Source: Flavobacteriaceae bacterium (GTDB lineage: Bacteria; Bacteroidota; Bacteroidia; Flavobacteriales; Flavobacteriaceae). From it: a stretch of 64,000 bases of DNA. The position numbers and the translations under genes are program-made. Below the pieces are notes generated by a model that made no database searches, was not told where the DNA came from, and saw only the letters and a program-made list of their open reading frames with translations. The DNA lies in contig DUDG01000024.1 in NCBI GenBank assembly GCA_012959395.1, positions 1-64,000 of the forward strand. The letters run 5' to 3'. Shown piece after piece: positions 1 through 8,337 of this stretch (position 1 is the stretch's first letter; each line of letters starts with the position of its first letter).

Positions 1-582
1 TTTAACTAAATAGTGATTGTTCCACCAAAGAGAAGGATCCATTGCAATATAAAAATCAAATGTTTTAGGTTTTAGAAAAAATGTTTCCATTACAAAAAGC
101 CCTGCCAATGATTCTCCGATTATACCTTTTTTGTTTTTAGTTCTGTATTTTCTATTAATTTCTGGAACTAATTCTTCAGAAATAAAAGCTCTGAAATTAT
201 TAGCTCCATCTGTCAGTGGACAATATTTAGCATCTTCCTCAACTTCTGAAAAGCCTGTTAAATCTCTACCTCTTTCAGTGTTCTCAATTCCAACAAGGAT
301 AATTGGAGAAATGCTTTTGCTTTCAATAAGTTTGGCAATAGTGTTTGCAATATGTGGAAAATCCTCATTTGCGCCACCATCTGGCATATATAATACTAGC
401 AAAGAGTCGTTAGTGTTTTTATAATTTGATGGTGCCCATACGTTTATTACTCTTGTTTCATTTACGAATTTTGATTCTATCGAAAAGTTATCGTGAACAG
501 GGATAGGATCATTGTATTGTGATTTCCTTGCACAACTCAGTATAAGAAATGATAAAAATAAATAATAGAATGTTTTAGTCAT
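1..582 (-). CDS. Putative esterase lipoprotein (alpha/beta hydrolase, esterase D/BesA-like), 3' end outside window
   Basis: The reading frame opens at an ATG at 580-582 and stays open for 194 codons to the window edge, so the C-terminus is missing. The N-terminus is a lipoprotein signal with Cys17 in an LILSC lipobox, suggesting a membrane-anchored periplasmic or surface enzyme. A strand with LLVLYMPDGG (about 61-70) and the nucleophile elbow GESLAG (Ser158) followed by DPSLWW are typical of the putative esterase family that includes enterobactin/ferri-siderophore esterases and S-formylglutathione hydrolases. The Asp and His of the triad would lie beyond the window. The start overlaps the end of the DoxX-like gene by 8 bases, implying cotranscription. 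The substrate cannot be inferred. Confidence 0.8.
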   Translation of the reverse strand, partial: MTKTFYYLFLSFLILSCARKSQYNDPIPVHDNFSIESKFVNETRVINVWAPSNYKNTNDSLLVLYMPDGGANEDFPHIANTIAKLIESKSISPIILVGIENTERGRDLTGFSEVEEDAKYCPLTDGANNFRAFISEELVPEINRKYRTKNKKGIIGESLAGLFVMETFFLKPKTFDFYIAMDPSLWWNNHYLVK

Positions 583-1009
583 TTTGTTTTTTTCTGTTTT
601 TAAAAAAGCGTAATCCTCCCGTAGACCATAACGCCCAGAGTACTAGTAGAGGCTGAAACAATAAACGGACCAATCGCTTGGTGTCGGTGTTTAAATTAAA
701 AGCGTCTATGCCGTTTACATATTGGTTGATGTTTCCAGGAAAAATTAAAATGTAAAAAATTGCCAAGGCAATACCTGTTTTTACTTTTAGTTTGCCACCC
801 CATACCATCAAGGCTCCGAAAATAATTTCTACAATTCCTGATGCAAGTATTACAAAATCCATTAAATTTTCTTCACTAGTTAACCAAGTAGGTACTTGTG
901 CTTGAAATTCAATTCGTCTAAACGTTAAATGCCCAATGCCAATGTACAGCATAGCTAAGCCTAAAAGAATTCTAAAAACGTTTTGTAAGGTGGTTGTTTT
1001 TATTTGCAT
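575..1009 (-). CDS. DoxX-like family membrane protein
   Basis: A 144-residue protein with four predicted membrane helices (about 10-27, 48-68, 75-95, 115-133) and a basic tail. The N-terminal helix with the GLAMLYIGIGHL pattern and the later GxxEIxxG helix resemble the DoxX/DoxX-like family, small four-helix membrane proteins of mostly unknown role, some linked to redox or respiratory functions. It ends inside the start of the downstream esterase gene (8-base overlap), so the two are probably translated from one mRNA. Function beyond the family assignment is not shown by the sequence. Confidence 0.7.
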   Translation of the reverse strand: MQIKTTTLQNVFRILLGLAMLYIGIGHLTFRRIEFQAQVPTWLTSEENLMDFVILASGIVEIIFGALMVWGGKLKVKTGIALAIFYILIFPGNINQYVNGIDAFNLNTDTKRLVRLLFQPLLVLWALWSTGGLRFFKNRKKQND

Positions 1010-1022
1010 ACAAAGATGTAGA

Positions 1023-1466
1023 TTATTTGGGATTCTTACCTCGCTTTGTTTTAATAATTACCACACCATTGCCTGCTCTAGAACCATATATTGCTGCTGC
1101 TGCATCTTTAAGAACAGAAATAGATTGAATATCATTTGGATCTATTTCATCTAAAGTAGTTTCAATACCATCAACAATAATTAATGGGGGAGATCCAAAG
1201 TTTCTAATAAATATTGATGAATAATCTCCAAGCTCTTTGCTTTCAATCACCTGAAGGCCAGGAACTTGCCCACTAAGAGTTTCAGATGTGTTGTGTGTAG
1301 GACTTTTGGTTAATTTTTCACCAGAAACAGCACCTATAGAAGTAGTTAAATTCTTTTTTTGCTGAGTACCATAACCAACATTAACCTCTTCCATTGAATT
1401 ACTAACATCACCAACTTTCCAAATTGAACAAGAAGACAATAAAAAAACTAAAAATATTCTTTTCAC
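1023..1466 (-). CDS. Stand-alone TonB-dependent receptor plug-domain lipoprotein (SusC-type)
   Basis: A 147-residue protein with a lipoprotein signal (LLSSC, Cys13) followed almost entirely by a plug domain. The segment VNVGYGTQQKKNLTTSIGAV matches the SusC-type plug start, and the end carries DPNDIQSISVLKDAAAAIYG and GNGVVIIKTKRG, the classic plug C-terminus. The 22-strand barrel that normally follows is absent: the frame stops right after KRGKNPK. It sits 13 bases upstream of the DoxX-like gene on the same strand. Stand-alone plug proteins occur in Bacteroidota but have no established role; this could be a barrel-less decay product or a functional plug-only lipoprotein. No in-frame damage is visible in the remaining part. 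Confidence 0.8.
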   Translation of the reverse strand: MKRIFLVFLLSSCSIWKVGDVSNSMEEVNVGYGTQQKKNLTTSIGAVSGEKLTKSPTHNTSETLSGQVPGLQVIESKELGDYSSIFIRNFGSPPLIIVDGIETTLDEIDPNDIQSISVLKDAAAAIYGSRAGNGVVIIKTKRGKNPK

Positions 1467-1534
1467 AATCTAAATATAAGAATTATGTAATCGTTGAATT
1501 AAAAGAAGAAGAAATGCCTATGGTTTAGAAACAA

Positions 1535-1735
1535 TTATTTTCTATTTTTTTGATAAATATGTCTAATCAGTAGAGCTATTGAAATAAGATATAATGCAAT
1601 TGTTAGTTCAAATGGTAACCAATTGTCTGTTACTTCAAATGAGAAAATACTTGCACCCAATACATCTTTAGTTGCTAAAACTAAAATTATACCCGTTCCA
1701 ATTATAAATTGATATTTGTCCAATATTTTCTTCAT
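1535..1735 (-). CDS. Small two-helix membrane protein, unknown
   Basis: A 66-residue protein with two hydrophobic segments (about 9-29 and 42-59), a short polar link and a basic tail (RHIYQKNRK), consistent with a small inner-membrane protein with both termini in the cytoplasm. It lies 68 bases upstream of the plug-domain gene on the same strand and may be the first gene of the esterase/DoxX/plug group. I do not recognise the family; the call rests on a clean start, a plausible membrane topology and strand agreement with its neighbours. Confidence 0.5.
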   Translation of the reverse strand: MKKILDKYQFIIGTGIILVLATKDVLGASIFSFEVTDNWLPFELTIALYLISIALLIRHIYQKNRK

Positions 1736-1875
1736 TTTAAACTGATTTATGATTATTAATTCTTAAATATAATAAATCCTCTAAACTTACATAAGAAGAT
1801 ATGGGAGGATGACAGGTTTTAGTTATTCGTTTGATTTATGGCAATGGGCATTAAATTTTTTTCTAACTTAGAAAT

Positions 1876-2385
1876 ATGAAAAAACTACTTCTTCTAATTA
1901 TACTTTTTAATATTCAAGTATACTCACAAAATAATGATTATACAAAAAAGGCACAATCCATAGACAGCACTATTGAAACCTTGTATTCCGTTATTTCTGG
2001 AGATAAGGGTGTGGAAAGAGATTGGAATTTATTTAAGTATCTATTTCATAAAGATGCTAAGTTAATCCCTTCCAGAACAAATGAAGAAGGTAAAACAGGT
2101 GCTCGTTTTATGAGTCCGGATGAATATATCGATGGTTCAGGAAAATGGTTATTTGAAAATGGTTTTCATGAAAAAGAAATTGGGAGGACAACGGAGCGTT
2201 TTGGTAATATTGTTCATGTTTTTTCTAGCTATGAATCTTTTAGGACCAAAACTGATACAAAACCTTTTGCTAGGGGAATAAATAGTATTCAATTACTTTA
2301 TGATGGTGATCGATGGTGGATATTGAATGTATACTGGATGGCTGAAAATAATAAAAATATAATCCCAAAAAAATATATTTTTTAA
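1876..2385 (+). CDS. Secreted NTF2-like (SnoaL-type) protein, unknown function
   Basis: A 169-residue protein with a Sec signal peptide (about 1-17, ending VYSQ). The mature part fits the NTF2-like cone fold: an initial helix with ESLYSVISG-type spacing (here IETLYSVISGDKG), a segment with FKYLFHKDAKLIP where the first helix passes into the barrel, and C-terminal strands with GINSIQLLYDGDRWWILNVYW. NTF2-like proteins of this type are common periplasmic proteins in Flavobacteriia and are usually unassigned. It is the only plus-strand gene in this stretch, divergent from the minus-strand group before it and convergent with rhlE. Confidence 0.7.
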   Translation: MKKLLLLIILFNIQVYSQNNDYTKKAQSIDSTIETLYSVISGDKGVERDWNLFKYLFHKDAKLIPSRTNEEGKTGARFMSPDEYIDGSGKWLFENGFHEKEIGRTTERFGNIVHVFSSYESFRTKTDTKPFARGINSIQLLYDGDRWWILNVYWMAENNKNIIPKKYIF

Positions 2386-2499
2386 TTATCAGGGAATTTA
2401 TTATCCTTGACAAGGAAAAGGTACCAGTTCAAATTCTACTTATATTACCGTCTTTTCCAATATTTTATTGATACTCTCACACCAATGATTTCTTCTATT

Positions 2500-3744
2500 T
2501 CATCTTTTATTACGATTTCTGTTTCTAGAGGGATTAGATTTCCTTTGTTTTTTATTAAAACTATTTCTGTTTTTTTGTTTTGGCGGTTCGGGAATAGCAT
2601 TAGGGTTAGGTTCAAATCCTTTTTTAATTTTTAAAGGAATTTTAAGCCTTACAAGTTTTTCAATATCTTTTAAATATTCTTTCTCATCAATACATACTAA
2701 AGAAATTGCTTCACCTTTTGCTCCTGCTCTTCCTGTTCTTCCAATTCTATGAACATAATCTTCTGGCACATTAGGAAGTTCAAAATTTATTACATGTGGT
2801 AATAAGGGAATGTCTAATCCTCTTGCGGCTATATCAGTTGCCACAAGAATTTCAACGGAACCATTTTTGAAACCAGCTAAAGCATTAGTTCTTGCTCCTT
2901 GACTTTTATTTCCATGGATGGCTGCAGCTGATATATTTGCTTTAATCATTTTTTTACAAAGATTATTTGCACGATGTTTTGTTCTAGTAAAAACAAGAAC
3001 TTGTTTCCAATTTCCTTCTTTAATTAATTTAATGATTAGATCGGATTTTTTATTTTTATCTACCTTATAAACATATTGAATTATAGCTTCTACGGTTATA
3101 TTTTCAGGCGAAGTCTCTACCAATACAGGATCATTTAAAATTCCTTTTGCTAATGTTTTAATTTCTTTTGAAAAAGTTGCTGAAAACAATAAATTTTGTC
3201 TTTGTTTTGGAAGTAAATGCATTATTTTATTAATATCTCGTTGAAAGCCCATGTCTAGCATTCGATCAGCCTCATCTAAAACTAAAATTTCAATGTTACT
3301 TAATGATAATAGTCTTTGATTTTCTAAGTCTAATAGACGACCAGGTGTAGCGATTAAAATGTCAATACCACTTCTAATTTTAGAGACTTGAGGGTTTTGA
3401 TTAACTCCTCCAAATACTACTGTTGATCGTAATTCAATGTATGAACTATATTCTAATACATTTTCATGAATTTGTGCTGCAAGCTCTCTGGTTGGAGTTA
3501 GTATTAAGGCTCTAATTTTTCTGTGGTTTGATTTAGACTGTTTTGATAAAATTTGTAACAATGGAAGTGTAAAACCTGCTGTTTTTCCTGTGCCTGTTTG
3601 GGCGGAAGCTAAAACATCTTTTCTTTTTAGAATTAAAGGAATAGCTTTTTCTTGAATTGGAGAAGGTTCTGTATATCCTTTTTCGTTTATTGCTTTTAAA
3701 AGAGATGGTGTTAAACCAAGGTTGTTAAATTTCATAGAGGACAA
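2500..3744 (-). CDS. rhlE: DEAD-box ATP-dependent RNA helicase, RhlE family
   Basis: A 414-residue helicase with a Q motif at about 6-35, motif I AQTGTGKT (48-55), Ia PTRELA (84-89), TPGR (133-136), DEAD (157-160), SAT near 188 and HRIGRTGR near 333. The tail is short and very basic (Asn/Arg/Lys-rich after residue 385), as expected for an RNA-binding extension. RhlE-type helicases remodel RNA during ribosome assembly and mRNA decay, often at low temperature. A TACATTTG box at 3785-3792 (minus) lies about 40 bases upstream of the ATG. It is transcribed divergently from tuf. Confidence 0.9.
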   Translation of the reverse strand: MSSMKFNNLGLTPSLLKAINEKGYTEPSPIQEKAIPLILKRKDVLASAQTGTGKTAGFTLPLLQILSKQSKSNHRKIRALILTPTRELAAQIHENVLEYSSYIELRSTVVFGGVNQNPQVSKIRSGIDILIATPGRLLDLENQRLLSLSNIEILVLDEADRMLDMGFQRDINKIMHLLPKQRQNLLFSATFSKEIKTLAKGILNDPVLVETSPENITVEAIIQYVYKVDKNKKSDLIIKLIKEGNWKQVLVFTRTKHRANNLCKKMIKANISAAAIHGNKSQGARTNALAGFKNGSVEILVATDIAARGLDIPLLPHVINFELPNVPEDYVHRIGRTGRAGAKGEAISLVCIDEKEYLKDIEKLVRLKIPLKIKKGFEPNPNAIPEPPKQKNRNSFNKKQRKSNPSRNRNRNKR

Positions 3745-3784
3745 AAGCCTTTTAAATATGCTTTGTATTTTTATTAATAATTTG

Positions 3785-3792
3785 CAAATGTA
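3785..3792 (-). promoter_or_regulatory. Bacteroidota -7 box (TAnnTTTG) for rhlE
   Basis: On the minus strand the sequence reads TACATTTG, an exact match to the TAnnTTTG -7 element of Bacteroidota housekeeping promoters, 41 bases before the rhlE start codon. No clear TTTG is seen at the -33 position. Confidence 0.5.
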
Positions 3793-3936
3793 TGTTATTA
3801 TAATTTCGTCCTATTTTCTTCTTGTTATTTAAAGATTTTTAAGATTTATTTACGTCTTTTTTTTATAAAACCTTATTAATCATGAATTTTTTCTTAAAAA
3901 AACATTATTTTCCTGAGAATTTCAAGATAAAATTTA

Positions 3937-3944
3937 TATATTTG
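3937..3944 (+). promoter_or_regulatory. Bacteroidota -7 box for tuf
   Basis: TATATTTG matches TAnnTTTG and is followed by GCGCTC, placing transcription start about 25-30 bases before the tuf ATG. The upstream -33 TTTG is not obvious. The leader is A-rich and has no Shine-Dalgarno sequence. Confidence 0.55.
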
Positions 3945-3977
3945 CGCTCATTTTAAAAGTAACAAAACACACATATT

Positions 3978-5162
3978 ATGGCTAAAGAAACTTTCGATCG
4001 TTCAAAACCACATTTAAATATTGGTACAATTGGACATGTTGATCACGGTAAAACTACCCTAACTGCTGCTATTACAAAAGTATTATGTGATGCAGGTCTT
4101 TCTGAAGCAACGAGCTTTGATCAAATTGACAATGCTCCTGAAGAAAAAGAAAGAGGGATTACAATTAACACTTCGCATGTTGAATATCAAACAGAAAAAC
4201 GTCATTATGCTCACGTTGACTGTCCTGGTCACGCGGATTACGTAAAGAACATGGTAACCGGTGCTGCCCAAATGGATGGTGCAATCCTTGTAGTTGCTGC
4301 TTCTGACGGTCCAATGCCTCAAACAAGAGAACACATCTTACTAGGAAGGCAAGTTGGTATTCCTCGTATTGTAGTTTTTTTAAATAAAGCTGATCAAGTT
4401 GATGACGAAGAGTTATTAGAACTTGTTGAAATGGAAGTAAGAGATTTATTAAATTTCTATGAATATGATGGGGATAATGGTCCTATAATTTTAGGTTCCG
4501 CTTTAGGAGCTTTAAATGGGGAACAAAAATGGGTTGACACAATAATGCAACTAATGGAATCTGTAGACTCTTGGATTGAACTTCCTAAAAGAGAGGTAGA
4601 TAAAGATTTCTTAATGCCTGTTGAGGATGTATTTTCTATTACTGGTAGAGGAACTGTAGCAACTGGTAGAATTGAAACTGGTATTGCTAATACTGGTGAT
4701 AGTGTTGATATAATCGGAATGGGAGCTGAAAAACTTACATCTACTGTAACTGGAGTTGAAATGTTTAGAAAAATTCTTGATAGAGGTGAAGCTGGTGATA
4801 ATGTTGGTATTCTTTTAAGAGGAATTGAAAAAGAATCAATCAAAAGAGGAATGGTAATTTGTAAACCGGGTTCTGTTAAACCACATGATAAATTTGAAGC
4901 TGAGGTATATATTTTAAAGAAAGAAGAAGGTGGTAGACACACTCCATTTCACAATAACTATAGACCACAATTTTATGTAAGAACAACTGATGTTACTGGT
5001 AATATCGTACTTCCAAAAGGAGTTGAAATGGTAATGCCAGGTGATAACTTAACTATTATTGTAGATCTTATTTCTCCAATCGCTTGTAGCGTTGGGTTAA
5101 GGTTTGCTATTAGAGAAGGTGGTAGAACAGTTGGTGCTGGTCAGGTTACTAAGATTTTATAA
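3978..5162 (+). CDS. tuf: Elongation factor Tu
   Basis: A 394-residue EF-Tu, full length for the family. It delivers aminoacyl-tRNA to the ribosome as a GTP complex. GTPase motifs are GHVDHGKT (19-26), the switch I region with [17 protein letters not shown] (81-85) and NKAD (136-139), followed by the two beta-barrel domains (about 210-394) ending in [13 protein letters not shown]. It opens the translation/transcription supercluster, with its own -7 box upstream and an intrinsic terminator just downstream, so it can be expressed independently of secE-nusG. Its first part uses more C/G-ending codons than its neighbours, as is usual for a very highly expressed gene. Confidence 0.98.
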   Translation: MAKETFDRSKPHLNIGTIGHVDHGKTTLTAAITKVLCDAGLSEATSFDQIDNAPEEKERGITINTSHVEYQTEKRHYAHVDCPGHADYVKNMVTGAAQMDGAILVVAASDGPMPQTREHILLGRQVGIPRIVVFLNKADQVDDEELLELVEMEVRDLLNFYEYDGDNGPIILGSALGALNGEQKWVDTIMQLMESVDSWIELPKREVDKDFLMPVEDVFSITGRGTVATGRIETGIANTGDSVDIIGMGAEKLTSTVTGVEMFRKILDRGEAGDNVGILLRGIEKESIKRGMVICKPGSVKPHDKFEAEVYILKKEEGGRHTPFHNNYRPQFYVRTTDVTGNIVLPKGVEMVMPGDNLTIIVDLISPIACSVGLRFAIREGGRTVGAGQVTKIL

Positions 5163-5181
5163 TATATAATAATAAATCCGT

Positions 5182-5211
5182 AAAAGGTGTCTGCTAACGC
5201 AGATGCCTTTT
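5182..5211 (+). terminator. Intrinsic terminator after tuf
   Basis: A 13-bp stem (AAAAGGTGTCTGC with two G-U wobbles against GCAGATGCCTTTT) closes on a TAAC loop 19 bases past the tuf stop codon. The 3' arm ends in TTTT. It separates the very abundant tuf message from the tRNA-secE-nusG unit. Confidence 0.75.
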
Positions 5212-5252
5212 GTGGCTATAAATCTAAGGTGTTTAATTACATCATTTTAGAG

Positions 5253-5325
5253 ACGGGTTTAGCTCAGTTGGTAGAGCACTGGTCTCCAAAACCAGGTGTC
5301 GGGAGTTCGAGTCTCTCAACCCGTG
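5253..5325 (+). tRNA. trnW: tRNA-Trp (anticodon CCA)
   Basis: A complete cloverleaf of 73 bases. The 7-bp acceptor stem ACGGGTT/AACCCGT is followed by discriminator G. The D arm contains AGCTCAGTTGGTAGAGC. The anticodon stem CTGGT/ACCAG encloses loop CTCCAAA with anticodon CCA at 5286-5288. The T arm is GGGAG-TTCGAGT-CTCTC. The 3' CCA is not encoded and would be added by the CCA-adding enzyme (a candidate lies at 51.6-53.0 kb). The tuf-trnW-secE order is characteristic of Bacteroidota and other bacteria. Confidence 0.97.
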
Positions 5326-5339
5326 CAAAAGTTAGAATA

Positions 5340-5531
5340 ATGAATATAGTTTCTTACGTTAAAGAGTCATTTTCAGAGTTAAAAGAACACGTTTCGTGGA
5401 CTCCACTTCCTGAGCTTTCAAATCTTACTGTAATAGTATTATTGTTTTCTATAATTTTTGCACTGATTATTTGGTTTGCTGACAGTGTTTTATCTAGAGT
5501 AATTAAATTTTATTTTGAACTTATCAATTAA
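5340..5531 (+). CDS. secE: Preprotein translocase subunit SecE
   Basis: A 63-residue single-span SecE. The amphipathic helix with SYVKESFSELKEHVSW lies on the cytoplasmic face and is followed by one membrane helix (about 28-50). SecE clamps the SecY channel. The frame is open further upstream through the tRNA, but the ATG at 5340 just after trnW gives the normal short bacterial SecE length and the expected start MNIVSYVKES. It is followed after 3 bases by nusG, with which it is almost certainly cotranscribed. Confidence 0.93.
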   Translation: MNIVSYVKESFSELKEHVSWTPLPELSNLTVIVLLFSIIFALIIWFADSVLSRVIKFYFELIN

Positions 5532-5534
5532 AAG

Positions 5535-6086
5535 ATGACGGATACAGATTTAAAGAAGTGGTATGTTGTAAGAGCCGTTAGTGGTCAAGAAAATAAAATC
5601 AGAAACTATATGGAATCTGAAATTAATAGGCTTGGTTTTTCTGATCTTGTTGAAGAGATATTAGTTCCTACTCAAAAAGTTGTTCAAATAAGAAAAGGCA
5701 AAAAGGTTAATAAAGAAAAAGTTTATTTTCCAGGATATATTATGATTAAAGCTAATTTGTCTGGAGAAATTCCTCATATTATAAAAGCTTTGCCTAATGT
5801 TATTGGTTTTCTTGGTGAAACAAAAGGAGGAGACCCTATTCCATTAAGAACTGCTGAAGTTAATAGAATGCTTGGTACAGTTGATGATCTTTCAATGGAT
5901 TCAGAAAGCATTTCTATTCCATTTATTTTAGGTGAAAACATAAAAGTAATTGACGGACCTTTTAATGGATTTAATGGAACTGTTGAAAAGGTCAATGAGG
6001 ATAAGAGAAAACTTAAAGTTATGGTTAAAATATTTGGCAGGAAAACTCCTTTAGAGCTTTCTTACATGCAAGTAGAAAAAATATAA
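5535..6086 (+). CDS. nusG: Transcription termination/antitermination factor NusG
   Basis: A 183-residue NusG. The N-terminal NGN domain starts with KKWYVVRAVSGQE and includes the PGYIMIKA strand that contacts the RNA polymerase clamp. The C-terminal KOW domain carries GPFNGFNGTVEKVNEDK. The length is standard. It sits between secE and rplK as in most bacteria, and regulates elongation and transcription-translation coupling. Confidence 0.97.
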   Translation: MTDTDLKKWYVVRAVSGQENKIRNYMESEINRLGFSDLVEEILVPTQKVVQIRKGKKVNKEKVYFPGYIMIKANLSGEIPHIIKALPNVIGFLGETKGGDPIPLRTAEVNRMLGTVDDLSMDSESISIPFILGENIKVIDGPFNGFNGTVEKVNEDKRKLKVMVKIFGRKTPLELSYMQVEKI

Positions 6087-6149
6087 ATGTTACATATAAA
6101 TCATTTTTTAAATAGCTTCCAATTATTTAAGAGATAATAAATATTAATA

Positions 6150-6587
6150 ATGGCTAAAGAAATAGAAAAAGTACTGAAATTACAAATTAGAGGAGGTGCT
6201 GCCAATCCATCACCACCTGTTGGACCTACGTTAGGTGCGGCTGGTGTTAATATAATGGAATTCTGTAAGCAGTTTAATTCAAGGACACAAGATAAGCCTG
6301 GTAAAGTATTACCTGTAATAATTACAGTTTACAAGGATAAATCTTTTGAATTTGTTGTTAAAACCCCACCAGCAGCCGTTCAATTATTGGAAGCAGCAAA
6401 GGTTAAAAAGGGATCTGGAGAACCAAATCGAAGTAAGGCAGCAACCGTTTCATGGGATCAAATTAAAAGGATTTCAGAAGATAAAATGGTTGATTTAAAT
6501 GCTTTTACAGTAGAATCAGCAATGAAAATGATTGCAGGAACTGCTAGATCTATGGGTATTAAGGTTAAAGGCCAAGCTCCTTTTTAA
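6150..6587 (+). CDS. rplK: 50S ribosomal protein L11
   Basis: A 145-residue L11 with the N-terminal domain ([19 protein letters not shown], about 9-27) that forms the L7/L12 stalk base and thiostrepton loop, and the 23S-binding C-terminal domain ([22 protein letters not shown], about 116-137). It follows nusG after 63 non-coding bases that contain no evident hairpin, so cotranscription with nusG is likely. Confidence 0.97.
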   Translation: MAKEIEKVLKLQIRGGAANPSPPVGPTLGAAGVNIMEFCKQFNSRTQDKPGKVLPVIITVYKDKSFEFVVKTPPAAVQLLEAAKVKKGSGEPNRSKAATVSWDQIKRISEDKMVDLNAFTVESAMKMIAGTARSMGIKVKGQAPF

Positions 6588-6604
6588 TTTTTTAATTTAA
6601 GATT

Positions 6605-7291
6605 ATGACAAAAATCACAAAAAAGCGTAAAGATGCTTTATCAAAAATTGATAATGCAAAAACATATTCATTAAAAGAAGCTTCTGAAGTTGTAAAAGAA
6701 GTTTCTAAATTTAATTTTGATGCTTCTGTAGATTTGGCAATTCGCCTTGGAGTAGATCCTAAAAAAGCTGATCAAAATGTTAGGGGAATCGTTACTCTTC
6801 CTAATGGTACAGGTAAAGATGTTAAAGTCCTAGCTCTTGTTACACCAGACAAAGAAAAAGAAGCTCAAGATGCAGGTGCTGATTATGTTGGTCTTGATGA
6901 ATATCTACAAAAAATAAAAGATGGTTGGACTAATGTTGATGTAATTATTACTATGCCAAGTGTTATGGGTAAGTTAGGTCCTTTAGGAAAAGTATTAGGT
7001 CCCAGGGGCTTAATGCCAAATCCTAAAACTGGTACTGTAACAATGGATGTTGCTAAAGCAGTTTCCGAAGTTAAAGCTGGTAAAATTGACTTTAAAGTAG
7101 ATAAAACAGGAATTATACATGCTTCAATAGGGAAAGTTTCTTTTGATGCTGAAAAAATTTATGAGAATTCCCTTGAATTAATTCAGAACATAATTAAAAT
7201 TAAACCTAATTCATCTAAGGGCACTTATTTGAAAAGTATTTCTATGTCTAGTACTATGAGTCCAGGTATTAATATTGATACTAATATTTAG
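6605..7291 (+). CDS. rplA: 50S ribosomal protein L1
   Basis: A 228-residue L1, close to the usual length. Recognisable segments are [20 protein letters not shown], the domain II stretch [24 protein letters not shown] and the C-terminal [18 protein letters not shown]1 binds the mobile L1 stalk of 23S rRNA and in other bacteria autoregulates the L11-L1 message; no mimic site was identified here by eye. Confidence 0.97.
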   Translation: MTKITKKRKDALSKIDNAKTYSLKEASEVVKEVSKFNFDASVDLAIRLGVDPKKADQNVRGIVTLPNGTGKDVKVLALVTPDKEKEAQDAGADYVGLDEYLQKIKDGWTNVDVIITMPSVMGKLGPLGKVLGPRGLMPNPKTGTVTMDVAKAVSEVKAGKIDFKVDKTGIIHASIGKVSFDAEKIYENSLELIQNIIKIKPNSSKGTYLKSISMSSTMSPGINIDTNI

Positions 7292-7305
7292 TTAAAAAAA
7301 TTAAA

Positions 7306-7858
<553 letters not shown>

Positions 7859-7866
7859 TTTATAAA

Positions 7867-8241
7867 ATGGCAGATTTAAAAGATTTTGCAGAGCAATTAG
7901 TTAATCTAACAGTTAAAGAAGTTAACGAGTTAGCAGAGATTCTTAAAAGTGAATATGGTATTGAACCAGCAGCAGCAGCAGTTTCAGCTGGTCCTGCAGC
8001 AGGTGGAGATGCTGAAGTAGCAGAAGAAAAATCAGAATTTGATGTAGTTTTAACTGCAGCTGGAGGTTCAAAACTAGCAGTAGTTAAGCTTGTTAAAGAA
8101 TTAACAGGTTTAGGTTTGAAAGAAGCTAAAGAACTTGTGGACAATGCACCAAGTAATATTAAAGAAGCGGTTTCAAAAGATGAAGCTGAAGGATTTAAGA
8201 AATCACTTGAAGAATCTGGAGCTGAGGTTGAGCTAAAATAA
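7867..8241 (+). CDS. rplL: 50S ribosomal protein L7/L12
   Basis: A 124-residue L7/L12: an N-terminal dimerisation helix, an Ala/Gly-rich hinge (about 38-55, [13 protein letters not shown]) and the C-terminal factor-binding domain with [24 protein letters not shown]. It recruits and activates translational GTPases such as EF-Tu. It has to be made in excess over L10, which makes the unusual repeat upstream and the hairpin downstream relevant to stoichiometry. Confidence 0.97.
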   Translation: MADLKDFAEQLVNLTVKEVNELAEILKSEYGIEPAAAAVSAGPAAGGDAEVAEEKSEFDVVLTAAGGSKLAVVKLVKELTGLGLKEAKELVDNAPSNIKEAVSKDEAEGFKKSLEESGAEVELK

Positions 8242-8274
8242 TTAGCTTGAGCTTTAGTTTTATTTAAAGTTTCC

Positions 8275-8311
8275 TAAGTATTAGGGTCATATCCTCATAC
8301 TTAAATTTTTA
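8275..8311 (+). terminator. Attenuator-like hairpin between rplL and rpoB
   Basis: TAAGTAT pairs with ATACTTA, then after one mismatch AGG pairs with CCT around a short loop (8275-8303), followed by two T runs (8305-8310 and further to about 8320). It lies in the 96-base rplL-rpoB gap where other bacteria carry an attenuator that lowers RNA polymerase subunit expression relative to ribosomal proteins. Strength is unknown; partial read-through is required because no promoter is obvious before rpoB. Confidence 0.6.
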
Positions 8312-8337
8312 CGTTTTTTTAATTTAAATTGATTTAA

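Noticed and set aside
131..424. Plus-strand open frame opposite the esterase
   Set aside because: The minus-strand frame is a recognisable esterase with a GESLAG elbow; this is its shadow.
2402..2450. T-loop-like TTCAAAT and small CCTTGACAAGG hairpin after the NTF2-like gene
   Set aside because: No acceptor or anticodon arms can be formed, so it is not a tRNA; the hairpin is short and has no T run.
4457..4942. Minus-strand open frame inside tuf
   Set aside because: Shadow of the EF-Tu coding sequence; tuf is full length and highly conserved on the plus strand.
7860..8144. Minus-strand open frame opposite rplL
   Set aside because: Ala/Ser-rich shadow of the L7/L12 hinge on the other strand.
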